A DNA stretch of 21,395 nt from Bacillota bacterium (GCA_021821185.1 JAKACU010000030.1:1-21395); one strand, 5' to 3'. Positions 1-7,749 are shown, counted from the stretch's first letter. Translations and numbers: made by a program. Notes: a model not told the origin generated them from the letters alone.

Positions 1-2
1 TC

Positions 3-1043
3 ATGAATTTCCCGCAGGATACGGGTGCACTCGCGCTTGTTAGCAATGCCAATGCAGGAGCTAAAGGCTTGGCTGAGGTCATGTACCAACTTGTACCGAT
101 TGTGCATGGATTATCCGTGTCAAGTGGCATCGGTAATATCACGTTAAATCCTGTGACAGGGCTTCTGCAAAGTTTTTATTGGAATTCGTCGGTGTCATTA
201 ACCACCTTACCAACACCTGCTCATGCGATTTCGCTTTCTTTTGCACAGTCGTTGTGGCTGCAAAAGTATCCGATGAACCTCGAATATTTGTTAACACAAC
301 CGCAAACAGGTGGCGATCACGCGCGGGCTCATGTTGTTCTAGTGTACGCGTCGGCATCACCTGTCAATGGGACTGTTCTTGATGCTTTAACGCAACAATT
401 TATTAACACGTACAATTATCAACAAACGGTCCCTTATGTAGGTAGCGTAAAGGATATACAAGGTGTCACTGGTGCAATGCAATTACAGTTTTTGGCAAAT
501 CTCGGTTTTCTCTCCGTTGATCAGCATGGCGATGTTCATCCCCAACAAGTGATGACACGCGCGGATTTTGTACAGACTTTGGTGAATGCACTTGGCGTAA
601 GTGGTATGTCCACGCCACTAACGACTGCGATGATGAAGTCAATGCAAGATATTTCAACGAAGTCAGCTGCTTATCCGTTAATTGCTGATGCTTATGGACA
701 TGGATGGTTGATTCCAGGTCAATTATTTGCGCCTAACCGCCCTGCTACACGCGAATTTGCGGCGCTGACGCTTGCCCGTGCGTTAGGTTTTACAGCGCTT
801 ATCAATAAACCTGCCTTGTTTCAACTTTCTGTCCACGATGCAGCAAGTCTTTCAGGCAACGTTCGCAGAGCTGCTGCCATTATGTTAGCGACAGGGATGA
901 TGTCACCCATACATGGGAACTTCGATGGGACATCGGGCTTGACAAGATCCCAAGCGGCGGTAGCCATCGTGCAGGCCGCAGTGATAGCCAGCGTTGACAG
1001 TACTGCAGGACTTGGGACGATGCAAGGTAATATGCCGGGGTGA
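3..1043 (+). CDS. S-layer homology (SLH) domain protein, C-terminal part (5' end outside window)
   Basis: The reading frame is open from the first bases, so the ATG at 3 is probably internal and the gene begins upstream. Of the 346 visible residues, about 20-115 resemble the tail of a YcdB/YcdC-type repeat: a stretch around GLLQSFYWN, followed by an IS-x-x-x-A-x-x-x-W helix and LVYA. After residue 145 there are three SLH repeats at about 149-197, 213-262 and 275-327, each with a helix, a loop rich in G, D and P, and a TR(A/E/S)-type second helix. SLH repeats normally bind pyruvylated secondary cell-wall polymer and hold exported proteins in the S-layer, so this should be a cell-surface protein. 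The signal peptide would lie in the missing part. The role of YcdB/YcdC domains is unknown. The SLH call is firm and the YcdB/YcdC call is moderate. Confidence 0.82.
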   Translation: MNFPQDTGALALVSNANAGAKGLAEVMYQLVPIVHGLSVSSGIGNITLNPVTGLLQSFYWNSSVSLTTLPTPAHAISLSFAQSLWLQKYPMNLEYLLTQPQTGGDHARAHVVLVYASASPVNGTVLDALTQQFINTYNYQQTVPYVGSVKDIQGVTGAMQLQFLANLGFLSVDQHGDVHPQQVMTRADFVQTLVNALGVSGMSTPLTTAMMKSMQDISTKSAAYPLIADAYGHGWLIPGQLFAPNRPATREFAALTLARALGFTALINKPALFQLSVHDAASLSGNVRRAAAIMLATGMMSPIHGNFDGTSGLTRSQAAVAIVQAAVIASVDSTAGLGTMQGNMPG

Positions 1044-1153
1044 TATGACTTTGTTTACATCTCTTTATGGTTGGTGCAACGCTTTATGCATGGACCAAAG
1101 GACGTCTGAGAACACTGTACATGCAAGATTCAGGGTAAAAGGAGGGGTTTTGG

Positions 1154-1321
1154 ATGGACAATAAGACGAGCAATCAAGCGGATGAGCGATCATCTATGCA
1201 CTTATCGCCACTTGCTTCAAAAAGTCAGGCGCAAGGCGTTTCAAAAGATGAAATCATCGCGAAAGATGAGCGCACTAGGCACGATCCGGCAAGTGAGAAC
1301 ATAAAGAAGCGTAGACACTAA
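1154..1321 (+). CDS. Small hydrophilic hypothetical protein, 55 aa
   Basis: A short ATG frame of 55 codons preceded by a strong Shine-Dalgarno sequence, AAAAGGAGGGG at 1136-1146, about 7 bases before the start. The product is highly charged and polar, ends in KKRRH, has no hydrophobic stretch and no cysteine, and so is probably cytoplasmic and perhaps disordered. I do not recognise a family. A hairpin terminator begins about 60 bases after the stop, which fits a short single-gene transcript. No convincing promoter was found in the 110 bases upstream. The strong ribosome binding site and the downstream terminator are the only evidence that it is expressed. Confidence 0.55.
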   Translation: MDNKTSNQADERSSMHLSPLASKSQAQGVSKDEIIAKDERTRHDPASENIKKRRH

Positions 1322-1368
1322 GCAATCGAATCATTGGCTAAAAACACCTGTATCTGTTTTCGCCTTGG

Positions 1369-1737
1369 CTAGCATTTTGATAGGGAGTGCGAATGGTTAT
1401 TTTGAATCGCACTCTTATTTTTATTCGAGCAGATACCATTCATCAATGCCGTTCTGTACTCCAACATCCAGTTTAGCGTTCCAAGAATCTGATCCAATTC
1501 GTCCTTCTTACGTTCGATCTCACTCATCTTTTGGTGAATCCATTCAATCACTTGTAGATGGGTACGTGTATTTTTATCATGATCCTGTAAGATTTCTTTC
1601 AGTTCAGCGAGCGAACACCCCACCCCTTGAAACTTCTTTACGAGTTTCAGACGCTCGATAGCCTCATCCGAATAGTTACGATAGTTATTTTTCTCTCTCT
1701 GGACATGCCGACTGTCCAACAAGCCGTTCGTGATCAC
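1369..1737 (-). pseudogene. MerR-family regulator, 5'-truncated remnant
   Basis: The - strand frame contains the second half of a MerR DNA-binding domain (GLLDSR, then NNYRNYSDEAIERL, then GCSLAELKEIL), followed by a long coiled-coil dimerisation helix up to about WMLEY. Intact MerR proteins begin about 20-25 residues earlier with the helix-turn-helix (typically a G-x-L-A-x-x-x-G-V-S segment and the RYYD strand). None of that is present. The only start is a GTG at 1737, the frame runs into a TGA two codons upstream (1741-1743), and no ribosome binding site precedes it. The first residues (ITN) look foreign, so the break lies near 1725-1740. The last 17 or so residues are encoded by a terminator hairpin. 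I conclude it is a non-functional remnant. Confidence 0.72.
1385..1425 (+). terminator. Rho-independent terminator after the 55-aa gene
   Basis: GAGTGCGA at 1385-1392 pairs perfectly with TCGCACTC at 1407-1414 around a 14-base loop, and a T-rich run (TTATTTTTATT) follows on the + strand. There is no U-tract on the - strand side, so it acts on + transcripts. It overlaps the last codons of the remnant MerR frame on the - strand, which suggests that the tail of that frame is read-through and not conserved protein. Confidence 0.65.
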
Positions 1738-1744
1738 CGATCAC
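1730..1744. repeat. 6-bp inverted repeat at the junction of two truncated genes
   Basis: GTGATC at 1730-1735 and GATCAC at 1739-1744 are perfect inverted copies separated by ACC. The apparent GTG starts of both remnants (plus strand 1730, minus strand 1737) fall inside it, so both starts are probably products of the junction and not real initiation sites. The repeat marks the point where AT-richer sequence on the left changes to GC-rich sequence on the right. Confidence 0.6.
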
Positions 1745-2251
1745 ATGAATGGGGCGGCATCGGAGAACGCGGTGTTCGCACTGGCTGGAGTGCGATCATC
1801 GGTCGTCAGTCTCGCACCGTCCGTGCACGGCAAGGGAGACAAGGGCTTCGTGCCGAGACTGATCAACGTCGCTCGCACGAAGGGCGTCTCTGCCTACATC
1901 GGCGACGGGACCAACCGTTGGCCGGCCGTACATTGCCTCGATGCGGCGCGCCTGTTTCGCTTGGCGCTGGAAGCCGCCCCGGCGGGATCACGGCTAACCG
2001 GTCGCGCCGAAGAAGGGGTGCGTTTTCGTGACATCGCCGACGTCATCGGTAAGCACCTGAACCTGCCGGTGGTCAGTATTTCCCGCGAAGAGGCTGACGC
2101 CCACTTCGGCTTTCTCGGTGCCATTGCGGCGCTCGACATCCCGAGTATATCGCCAGGGTCGAGTGTACAGACTCAGGAACTCTTGGGATGGCAACCAGTT
2201 CATCCTGAACTAATTCCGGATCTCGAACAAGGGCACTACTTCGCGCAATAA
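1730..2251 (+). pseudogene. SDR-family NAD(P)-dependent oxidoreductase, 5'-truncated remnant
   Basis: The 173 residues match the C-terminal part of atypical short-chain dehydrogenase/epimerase-like proteins: GVRSSVV, then PSVHG-x-GD-x-GFVPRLI, GVSAYIGDG-x-NRWPAVH, LDAARLFRLALE, FRDIADVIGKHL, HFGFLGA, and the ending LLGWQPVHPELIPDLEQGHYF. Family members are about 280-300 residues long, so roughly 110-120 N-terminal residues are missing, including the Rossmann GxxGxxG nucleotide-binding motif and the usual catalytic region. No Shine-Dalgarno sequence precedes the GTG at 1730. The segment is clearly GC-richer than its neighbours, with many GCC, GGC and CTG codons, which suggests transfer from another genome. 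It is very unlikely to be an active enzyme. Confidence 0.75.
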
Positions 2252-2305
2252 CTAAATCAGTTTGCTAATAGCAGGTCTCATGCGGGTTCTTTTTTGACGG
2301 AATAC

Positions 2306-2334
2306 TTGTAACTTTATACACATATATGTATAAT
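2306..2334 (+). promoter_or_regulatory. Sigma-A promoter of the arg operon
   Basis: TTGTAA at 2306-2311 and a perfect TATAAT at 2329-2334 are separated by exactly 17 bases. Transcription would start near 2341, giving a leader of about 16 bases that still includes the argC ribosome binding site (GAGGGGG, 2343-2349). No leader long enough for a T-box or other riboswitch is present. Confidence 0.75.
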
Positions 2335-2340
2335 GATTCG
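2327..2340. promoter_or_regulatory. Candidate ArgR/AhrC operator (ARG box) overlapping the argC -10
   Basis: TGTATAATGATTCG matches 11 of 14 positions of an idealised ARG box, TGAATAATTATTCA. It covers the -10 element and the expected transcription start, where arginine-bound ArgR/AhrC would block RNA polymerase. ARG boxes are weakly palindromic and AT-rich, so a chance match over a TATAAT element is possible. The location before argC is the main support. Confidence 0.45.
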
Positions 2341-2356
2341 GTGAGGGGGTGGCAGT

Positions 2357-3427
2357 ATGCGTGTGGCTGTTTTTGGCGCAACAGGGTATAGCGGAACCGA
2401 GGCGATGCGTTTACTTGCTGCTAGATCGGACATTGAAATTGCATGGGTAGGATCTAACAGTAAAGCGGGCCAGTTGGTCAAAGATGTACTGCCTCAGTTG
2501 CGACATCTTGCGGTAGGTCAATTGCGTTTTGAACAAAACGTTGACCTTGTGTTTTTTAAGGAACATGTGGATGTAGCTATGCTGGCTTTGCCTCACGGTC
2601 AAGCGCAAACATTTGCTCCGCAATTGCTGAATCAAGGTATTCGCGTGATTGATTTTAGTGGAGATTTTCGGTTATCACCTGAAATTTATGAGACATGGTA
2701 TAAAAGGCCATACAAAAGTGCAGACGGTACCAAAGCCGTGTATGGCTTGCCAGAACTTTTTCGCGATCGTATTCGTGATGCGTCGCTGATTGCGAATCCT
2801 GGGTGTTATGCGACGGCGGCAGAGCTTGCACTTTTACCGCTGATGGACACAGCGCTCATTGACGATCAGCATCTTGTTCTTGATGCCAAATCAGGCGTTA
2901 CTGGGGCAGGGAAAAGTCCGCAACAATCCACGCATTTTGTGGAAGTCGAAGAGAGCTTGCGTGCTTATAAAGTGGGTGAGCACCAGCATACACCGGAAAT
3001 TGAACAGGTGTTGTGGCAAGCTAAGCAAAAGTCGGCCAGCTATGCGCAAAGTCAAGGAACCTCTGCGCCGACGGTACTGATGACGACACAGTTGTTGCCG
3101 ATTCGTCGCGGCATTTATCTGACGGCATACGCTTTTCTTCAACAAAAAATTTCTGCGCAAGAGATTCACGAGTTATTTACACAACGGTACGTTTCGGAAC
3201 CGTTTGTCGATGTCTTGCCATTAGGACAGATTCCTGAAATTCGGTATGTCACAGGGACCAATGTGTGTCAGTTGGGCATTCATGTGGATACGCGAACGAA
3301 TGCCGTATTGGTGGTTTCGACGCTCGACAACCTCATTAAAGGAGCTGCAGGGCAAGCCATACAAAATTTAAATCTTATGTTTGATTGTGATGAGACTCTA
3401 GGGTTGCCTGTCGAGCCGTGGGTTTGA
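2357..3427 (+). CDS. argC: N-acetyl-gamma-glutamyl-phosphate reductase
   Basis: ArgC catalyses the NADPH-dependent reduction of N-acetylglutamyl-5-phosphate to N-acetylglutamate 5-semialdehyde, the third step of arginine synthesis, in the cytoplasm. The 356-residue product is close to the family length of about 345. It has the nucleotide-binding GATGYSG loop at 7-13, the active-site NPGCYAT with catalytic Cys150, the SGVTGAGKSP turn at 179-188, the GEHQHTPEIEQ segment at 207-217 that carries the conserved histidines, and a typical C-terminal TLDNLIKGAAGQAIQN stretch. The ATG at 2357 lies 7 bases after GAGGGGG and just downstream of the operon promoter. It is the first gene of the arginine operon, and argB starts 15 bases after its stop. 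Confidence 0.97.
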   Translation: MRVAVFGATGYSGTEAMRLLAARSDIEIAWVGSNSKAGQLVKDVLPQLRHLAVGQLRFEQNVDLVFFKEHVDVAMLALPHGQAQTFAPQLLNQGIRVIDFSGDFRLSPEIYETWYKRPYKSADGTKAVYGLPELFRDRIRDASLIANPGCYATAAELALLPLMDTALIDDQHLVLDAKSGVTGAGKSPQQSTHFVEVEESLRAYKVGEHQHTPEIEQVLWQAKQKSASYAQSQGTSAPTVLMTTQLLPIRRGIYLTAYAFLQQKISAQEIHELFTQRYVSEPFVDVLPLGQIPEIRYVTGTNVCQLGIHVDTRTNAVLVVSTLDNLIKGAAGQAIQNLNLMFDCDETLGLPVEPWV

Positions 3428-3442
3428 CAAGGAGGCGAGCAA

Positions 3443-4243
3443 GTGCAGACAGTAGTTATTAAGTATGGTGGCAGTGTTGGCGGACAACAGACAGACTTGT
3501 TGCAAGAGATTGCCCGTGCATCTGATTACGGTATGCGCGTCGTCGTCGTACATGGCGGTGGACCAGAAATCACAGCGTTACTTGAAAAGTTAGGGCACAC
3601 TTCTACGTTTCTTGATGGCCACCGTGTGACTGATGAGACAACGCTTGATGCGGTGGAAATGGTTTTATGCGGGCGTGTCGGCAAACGTCTGGTGAGAATC
3701 TTGCAAGGTTTAGGTGCAAAAGCCGTTAGCATCAGTGGCGAAGATGGTTTTATGATTCAAGCAGTACCTTATGGGGACGATGACGTTTTAGGGTATGTCG
3801 GGCGTGTTCAGCGCGTGGATGTTTCATTGCTTGAGTTGTTGCTTGATGCAGGTTATATCCCTGTTGTCGCGCCATTAGGTGTGGATTCTATGGGCCATGT
3901 GCGTAACATCAACGCTGATCTTGTCGCAGGTAGTATTGCTGGAAAGTTACAAGCGGATGCTTTTGTGCTTGCGACGGATGTTGCAGGCGTAAAACAAAAT
4001 CCCAAAGATGATGCCGCAGTACCTTTGCTGTCGATACGACAAGTGCAAAGATGGATTCAAGAAGGCATTATTACAGGTGGCATGATCCCCAAAGTGACGG
4101 CGGCATTGGATGCCTTGAAGTGGGGTGCAAGATCAGCGTATATCGTCCATGCGAGGCACAAGGGACTATTCGCTGCATTACAGGAAAACAAGGCGTTTGG
4201 AACGCAGATCGTTGTGGCTACTGAGGAGGGGACATCGTCGTGA
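3443..4243 (+). CDS. argB: Acetylglutamate kinase
   Basis: ArgB phosphorylates N-acetylglutamate with ATP, the second step of arginine synthesis. The 266-residue product shows the amino-acid-kinase signatures: the KYGGS phosphate-binding lysine near residue 8, HGGGPEI around 33-39, the substrate-binding GHRVTD, NINAD near 155, and GG-M-I-PK near 213-218. The start is GTG at 3443, set by AAGGAGG at 3429-3435. The conserved N-K after VEMVL-x-G is replaced here by G-K (GRVGKRLV), a small departure from the usual pattern. I do not see the long N-terminal helix that marks arginine-inhibited hexameric enzymes, so feedback inhibition cannot be assumed. The stop overlaps the argD start, which suggests translational coupling. 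Confidence 0.96.
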   Translation: MQTVVIKYGGSVGGQQTDLLQEIARASDYGMRVVVVHGGGPEITALLEKLGHTSTFLDGHRVTDETTLDAVEMVLCGRVGKRLVRILQGLGAKAVSISGEDGFMIQAVPYGDDDVLGYVGRVQRVDVSLLELLLDAGYIPVVAPLGVDSMGHVRNINADLVAGSIAGKLQADAFVLATDVAGVKQNPKDDAAVPLLSIRQVQRWIQEGIITGGMIPKVTAALDALKWGARSAYIVHARHKGLFAALQENKAFGTQIVVATEEGTSS

Positions 4244-5481
4244 TGCCAGAAATCAACTTGACAGCATTTGACCAGGAATCATGGTCACCACAACAAATTG
4301 CTGATGCAGATGCTTCGTCGGTGATGCACACCTATGCACGCCAGCCTTTGCAAATTGTGCGAGGCGATGGCATGTATGTTTACGATACGCAAGGAAAAGG
4401 TTATCTTGATTTTACGAGTGGCATCGCGGTGTGTGGCCTAGGGCATTGCCACCCTGCGCTGGTGCAGGCGGTCACAGATCAAATACAAACGTTGTGGCAT
4501 ATGTCCAACATTTATGTAACTGCTCCGCAAGCGAATCTCGCGGCTCGGTTAACGGAAGTGTCTGGATTTGATCGCGTATTTTTTTGCAACTCGGGCGCCG
4601 AAGCTAATGAAGCCGCGATTAAGTTAGCTCGTCGTTATAGTAAGAAAAAGTATGGCGCGCAAAAAGGTGAAATATTAACGTTTGATAACTGTTTTCATGG
4701 CCGTACAATCGCTACGGTCACGGCTACGGCGCAACCGAAGTACCAAGCAGGTTTTGGTCCCTTGCCTGGAGGGTTTCGCTATGTCGAAGACTTTACGATC
4801 GATGCTGTTCTAGCTGCGTTAACGGCAAAAACCTGCGCAATCATGATTGAACCTATTCAAGGCGAAGGTGGCGTACGCCCGGTTCCACCAGACTTTTTAC
4901 AGGCGTTGCGCAAGTTTTGTGACGCGCATCATCTGCTTTTGATTTTTGATGAAGTGCAAACGGGTGTCGGGCGTTCAGGTGCTTGGCTTGCCTGGCAACG
5001 TATCGGCGTCAAGCCGGATGTGGTCACGATGGCCAAATCGCTTGCAGGCGGGTTGCCGATGGGCGCGATGATGGCGACGGAAGAAGTCGCGAGCGCATTT
5101 ACGCCAGGCACGCATGGATCGACATTCGGCGGCAACCCAGTGGCTGCTCGTGCGGCCTTGGCTGTGCTTGATACCGTGATGGCCCCTGGGTTCCTTGAAC
5201 AGGTAAGACGTCGTGGTCAGCAACTGTATGGTTTGCTGTGTGATCTCGCGATGAAGCATGACGTGATCTCGGATGTGCGCGGCATGGGTTTGATGTGGGG
5301 ATTGGAATGTAAAGGAATTGATGCTGTGGCCATGATGAACGCTTGCCGTGAGCATGGCTTGCTCGTATTGACCGCATCTGGCAATACCGTTCGTCTTTTG
5401 CCGCCGCTGATCGCGACGTCAGTGGACATCGAAAAGGCGGTGTCAATATTGGATGATGCGATTAAGGGGGTGATAGCATGA
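4240..5481 (+). CDS. argD: Acetylornithine aminotransferase
   Basis: ArgD is a pyridoxal-phosphate class III aminotransferase that converts N-acetylglutamate semialdehyde and glutamate to N-acetylornithine. Visible motifs are the DFTSGIAVCGLGHCHP segment near 57-72, CNSGAEANEAAIKLARR around 116-132 (phosphate binding), FHGRT at 152-156, EPIQGEGG near 204-211, FDEVQTG-x-GR at 236-245, and the Schiff-base lysine Lys266 in TMAKSLAGG. The length of 413 is a little above the usual 390-400 because of an N-terminal extension of about 20 residues. GTG at 4240 and ATG at 4243 are adjacent possible starts after GAGGAGGGG (4223-4231), and the GTG has the better spacing. It overlaps both argB and argF by a few bases. 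Confidence 0.95.
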   Translation: MMPEINLTAFDQESWSPQQIADADASSVMHTYARQPLQIVRGDGMYVYDTQGKGYLDFTSGIAVCGLGHCHPALVQAVTDQIQTLWHMSNIYVTAPQANLAARLTEVSGFDRVFFCNSGAEANEAAIKLARRYSKKKYGAQKGEILTFDNCFHGRTIATVTATAQPKYQAGFGPLPGGFRYVEDFTIDAVLAALTAKTCAIMIEPIQGEGGVRPVPPDFLQALRKFCDAHHLLLIFDEVQTGVGRSGAWLAWQRIGVKPDVVTMAKSLAGGLPMGAMMATEEVASAFTPGTHGSTFGGNPVAARAALAVLDTVMAPGFLEQVRRRGQQLYGLLCDLAMKHDVISDVRGMGLMWGLECKGIDAVAMMNACREHGLLVLTASGNTVRLLPPLIATSVDIEKAVSILDDAIKGVIA

Positions 5482-6437
5482 CACATAGATCGTTGCGCGA
5501 GCTTTCGGAACGTTTTCGGGGTCGTGATTTTCTCGACTTTTCGTCCTATACAGGTGAAGAAATTAAAGCGTTGCTAGACGGTGCCAAGAGTCTAAAAGCG
5601 CTGCGCCAACAAGGTGAACAGCACCTGCTTTTGCAAGGGAAGTCGCTGGGTATGATCTTTGATAAAGCATCCACAAGAACGCGTGTGTCTTTTGAAGTCG
5701 GCATGTTTGAGTTAGGCGGACACGCATTGTTTTTGGCGAACGATGCAACACAACTCGGGCGTGGCGAACCGATCATCGATACGGCGCGTGTGTTGTCACG
5801 CTACCTCCACGCGATCATGATTCGCACATTTTCTCATCAAAATATTGAGGATTTGGCCGCTTATGCGACGATTCCGATCATCAATGGGCTTACCGATGAA
5901 CACCATCCGTGTCAGGTACTCGCCGACTTATTGACGATCGAGGAGAAAAAGGGACGTTTCGATGGTGTGACCGTGGCGTATGTCGGTGATGGCAATAATA
6001 TGGCACACTCGCTTTTGCAGGCAGCCCCACTTGTCGGAATGAACATTCGCGTCGCCACGCCATCCGGGTATGAACCTGATGCAGCTATTGTAGCGCAGGC
6101 AAAAACGGCTGCGAAAGCTTCTGGTGTCGAAGTTTTGGTGACGCATGATCCTTATGTCGCAGCCCTTGATGCGGATGTGATCTACACCGATGTATGGGCA
6201 AGTATGGGTCAGGAAGATTCAGCACAAAAGCGCAACCAGGATTTTTCGGCGTTTCAAGTGAATGACGCGCTATTTGAGGCAGCAGATGATGATGCGATTT
6301 TCTTGCATTGCTTGCCTGCCCATCGCGGTGAAGAAGTTAGTGAAGCGGTGCTCGAAGGCTCACATAGTGTAGTGTTTGATCAGGCGGAGAATCGCCTGCA
6401 TGTACAAAAAGCCGTTATGGTGGCCATGATCGGCTAA
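5478..6437 (+). CDS. argF: Ornithine carbamoyltransferase, anabolic
   Basis: ArgF joins carbamoyl phosphate and ornithine to give citrulline. The 319-residue product has the carbamoyl-phosphate loop STRTR at 65-69, HPCQ-x-LAD at 143-150, DVWASMGQE near 238-246 for ornithine, and the catalytic HCLPAHRG at 277-284. The start ATG overlaps the argD stop in an ATGA arrangement, and AAGGGGGTG precedes it, so translation is probably coupled. The HCLPAHRG and DVWASMG motifs separate it from aspartate carbamoyltransferase. Its place among biosynthetic genes, with no arcA or arcC nearby, argues for an anabolic enzyme over an arginine-deiminase-pathway one. Confidence 0.95.
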   Translation: MTHRSLRELSERFRGRDFLDFSSYTGEEIKALLDGAKSLKALRQQGEQHLLLQGKSLGMIFDKASTRTRVSFEVGMFELGGHALFLANDATQLGRGEPIIDTARVLSRYLHAIMIRTFSHQNIEDLAAYATIPIINGLTDEHHPCQVLADLLTIEEKKGRFDGVTVAYVGDGNNMAHSLLQAAPLVGMNIRVATPSGYEPDAAIVAQAKTAAKASGVEVLVTHDPYVAALDADVIYTDVWASMGQEDSAQKRNQDFSAFQVNDALFEAADDDAIFLHCLPAHRGEEVSEAVLEGSHSVVFDQAENRLHVQKAVMVAMIG

Positions 6438-6465
6438 GTAAGGATGCTTAGGGAGGAAATGAGAT

Positions 6466-7665
6466 ATGTCAACAAAGCCAAAGTTGGTCTTAGCGTATTC
6501 GGGTGGTCTTGATACTTCGGTTGCGATTAAGTGGTTAAGCGAAAACGGTTATGACGTGGTTGCGATGTCAGCTGACGTCGGCGAAGGTAAGGATTTGGCT
6601 TTTGTCAAGGAAAAAGCGTTGACGATCGGCGCTGTCGAATCGTATATGATCGACGCAAGGGATAAATTTGCTCGGGAATATGTTTTGCCGAGTTTGTTGG
6701 CCAATGCTTTGTATGAAGGTGTTTACCCACTTTCTGCCGCCTTGTCGCGTCCTTTGATCTCCGAATTGCTCGTCGAAGTTGCCAAACGCGAAGGCGCTGT
6801 TGCTGTGGCTCACGGGTGCACAGGTAAAGGGAACGACCAGGTGCGTTTTGATGTATCCGTGGCAGCCCTTGCGCCAGATGTCAAGGTTGTGGCACCTGTA
6901 CGGGAATGGGCATGGTCGCGGGACGAAGAGATCGCTTATGCGAAAGAACATGGGATTCCAATTCCCATTACGCTCGACAGTCCGTTTAGCATCGATGCAA
7001 ACCTGTGGGGCCGCAGTTGTGAAGCTGGCGTGCTTGAAGATCCTTGGGCCCAGGCTCCTGAAGAGGCTTTTGATTGGACGCAAAGTCCAGAAAATGCGCC
7101 AAATGAAGCGACTTATGTTGAGATTGAATTTAGCCAAGGCGTGCCCGTCGCAGTGGATGGCGAATCCATGGCTTTGGTTGACTTGATTGCGCATCTAAAC
7201 AAAATAGCGGGTCAACATGGTGTTGGACGTATCGATCATGTGGAAAACCGCTTGGTAGGGATTAAATCGCGTGAAGTGTATGAAGCTCCTGCTGCGCTAA
7301 CGTTGATCAAAGCACACCAGGCGTTAGAGTACATCACTCTAACACGCGAGGTCGCTCAATTTAAACCTATTCTTGAACAAAAGTATGCTGAACTCGTCTA
7401 TAATGGGTTGTGGTTTTCGGCGCTCAAGCAAGCAGTGGATGCCTTTATCTTGGAAACGCAAAAAAATGTCACAGGTACGGTTCGTGTGAAGTTATTTAAA
7501 GGCAGCGCTTCTGTTGTCGGGTCGACTTCGCCTTACTCGCTGTATAATCGCGGCTTAGCGACGTACACAGCGGATGATGAATTTGATCATAAAGCGGCTG
7601 TTGGATTTATCTCATTGTGGGGACTTCCGACGCGTCTGCAAGCTAAAGTGACGAAAGAACAGTAA
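6466..7665 (+). CDS. argG: Argininosuccinate synthase
   Basis: ArgG condenses citrulline and aspartate at the cost of ATP to AMP. The 399-residue product has the normal length. It carries the ATP-pyrophosphatase loop SGGLDTS at 12-18, the [12 protein letters not shown] segment near 87-98, GKGNDQVRF at 120-128, LWGRS near 180, and the SPYSLYNR stretch near the C-terminus. Two normally conserved places are varied: GCTGKG where GATGKG is common, and GRSCEAG where GRSIECG is usual. Both look conservative and no key residue is lost. The start ATG follows GGGAGG by 10 bases (6450-6455), and the gene lies 28 bases after argF. A stem-loop separates it from argH. Confidence 0.96.
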   Translation: MSTKPKLVLAYSGGLDTSVAIKWLSENGYDVVAMSADVGEGKDLAFVKEKALTIGAVESYMIDARDKFAREYVLPSLLANALYEGVYPLSAALSRPLISELLVEVAKREGAVAVAHGCTGKGNDQVRFDVSVAALAPDVKVVAPVREWAWSRDEEIAYAKEHGIPIPITLDSPFSIDANLWGRSCEAGVLEDPWAQAPEEAFDWTQSPENAPNEATYVEIEFSQGVPVAVDGESMALVDLIAHLNKIAGQHGVGRIDHVENRLVGIKSREVYEAPAALTLIKAHQALEYITLTREVAQFKPILEQKYAELVYNGLWFSALKQAVDAFILETQKNVTGTVRVKLFKGSASVVGSTSPYSLYNRGLATYTADDEFDHKAAVGFISLWGLPTRLQAKVTKEQ

Positions 7666-7688
7666 AAGAACGATCGCTTCGTCAAAAG

Positions 7689-7718
7689 GAAACGGTGGGG
7701 CTATGGTCCCGCCGTTTC
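7689..7718 (+). promoter_or_regulatory. Stem-loop between argG and argH
   Basis: GAAACGGTGGG at 7689-7699 pairs with CCCGCCGTTTC at 7708-7718, an 11-bp stem with one G-U wobble and an 8-base loop. No T-run follows on either strand, so it is not a normal terminator. It may slow RNA polymerase, protect the argG 3' end, or mark an mRNA processing point that changes the argH level relative to the upstream genes. The structure is seen directly and its role is inferred. Confidence 0.55.
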
Positions 7719-7749
7719 GTTATAAAAACATGCATGAAGGAGTGTCATT

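Noticed and set aside
1054..1088. TTTACA and TTTATG as a promoter for the 55-residue gene.
   Set aside because: The spacing is about 23 bases, too long for sigma-A, and no better pair was found.
1627..2031. Open frame of 134 codons on + overlapping both remnants.
   Set aside because: It runs antisense to the MerR remnant and out of frame with the SDR remnant, its composition is arginine-rich as expected of a shadow frame in GC-rich DNA, and it matches no family.
6568..7194. 208-codon open frame on the - strand inside argG.
   Set aside because: It is fully antisense to a well-conserved argG, has no ribosome site or recognisable domain, and is best explained as a codon-bias shadow.
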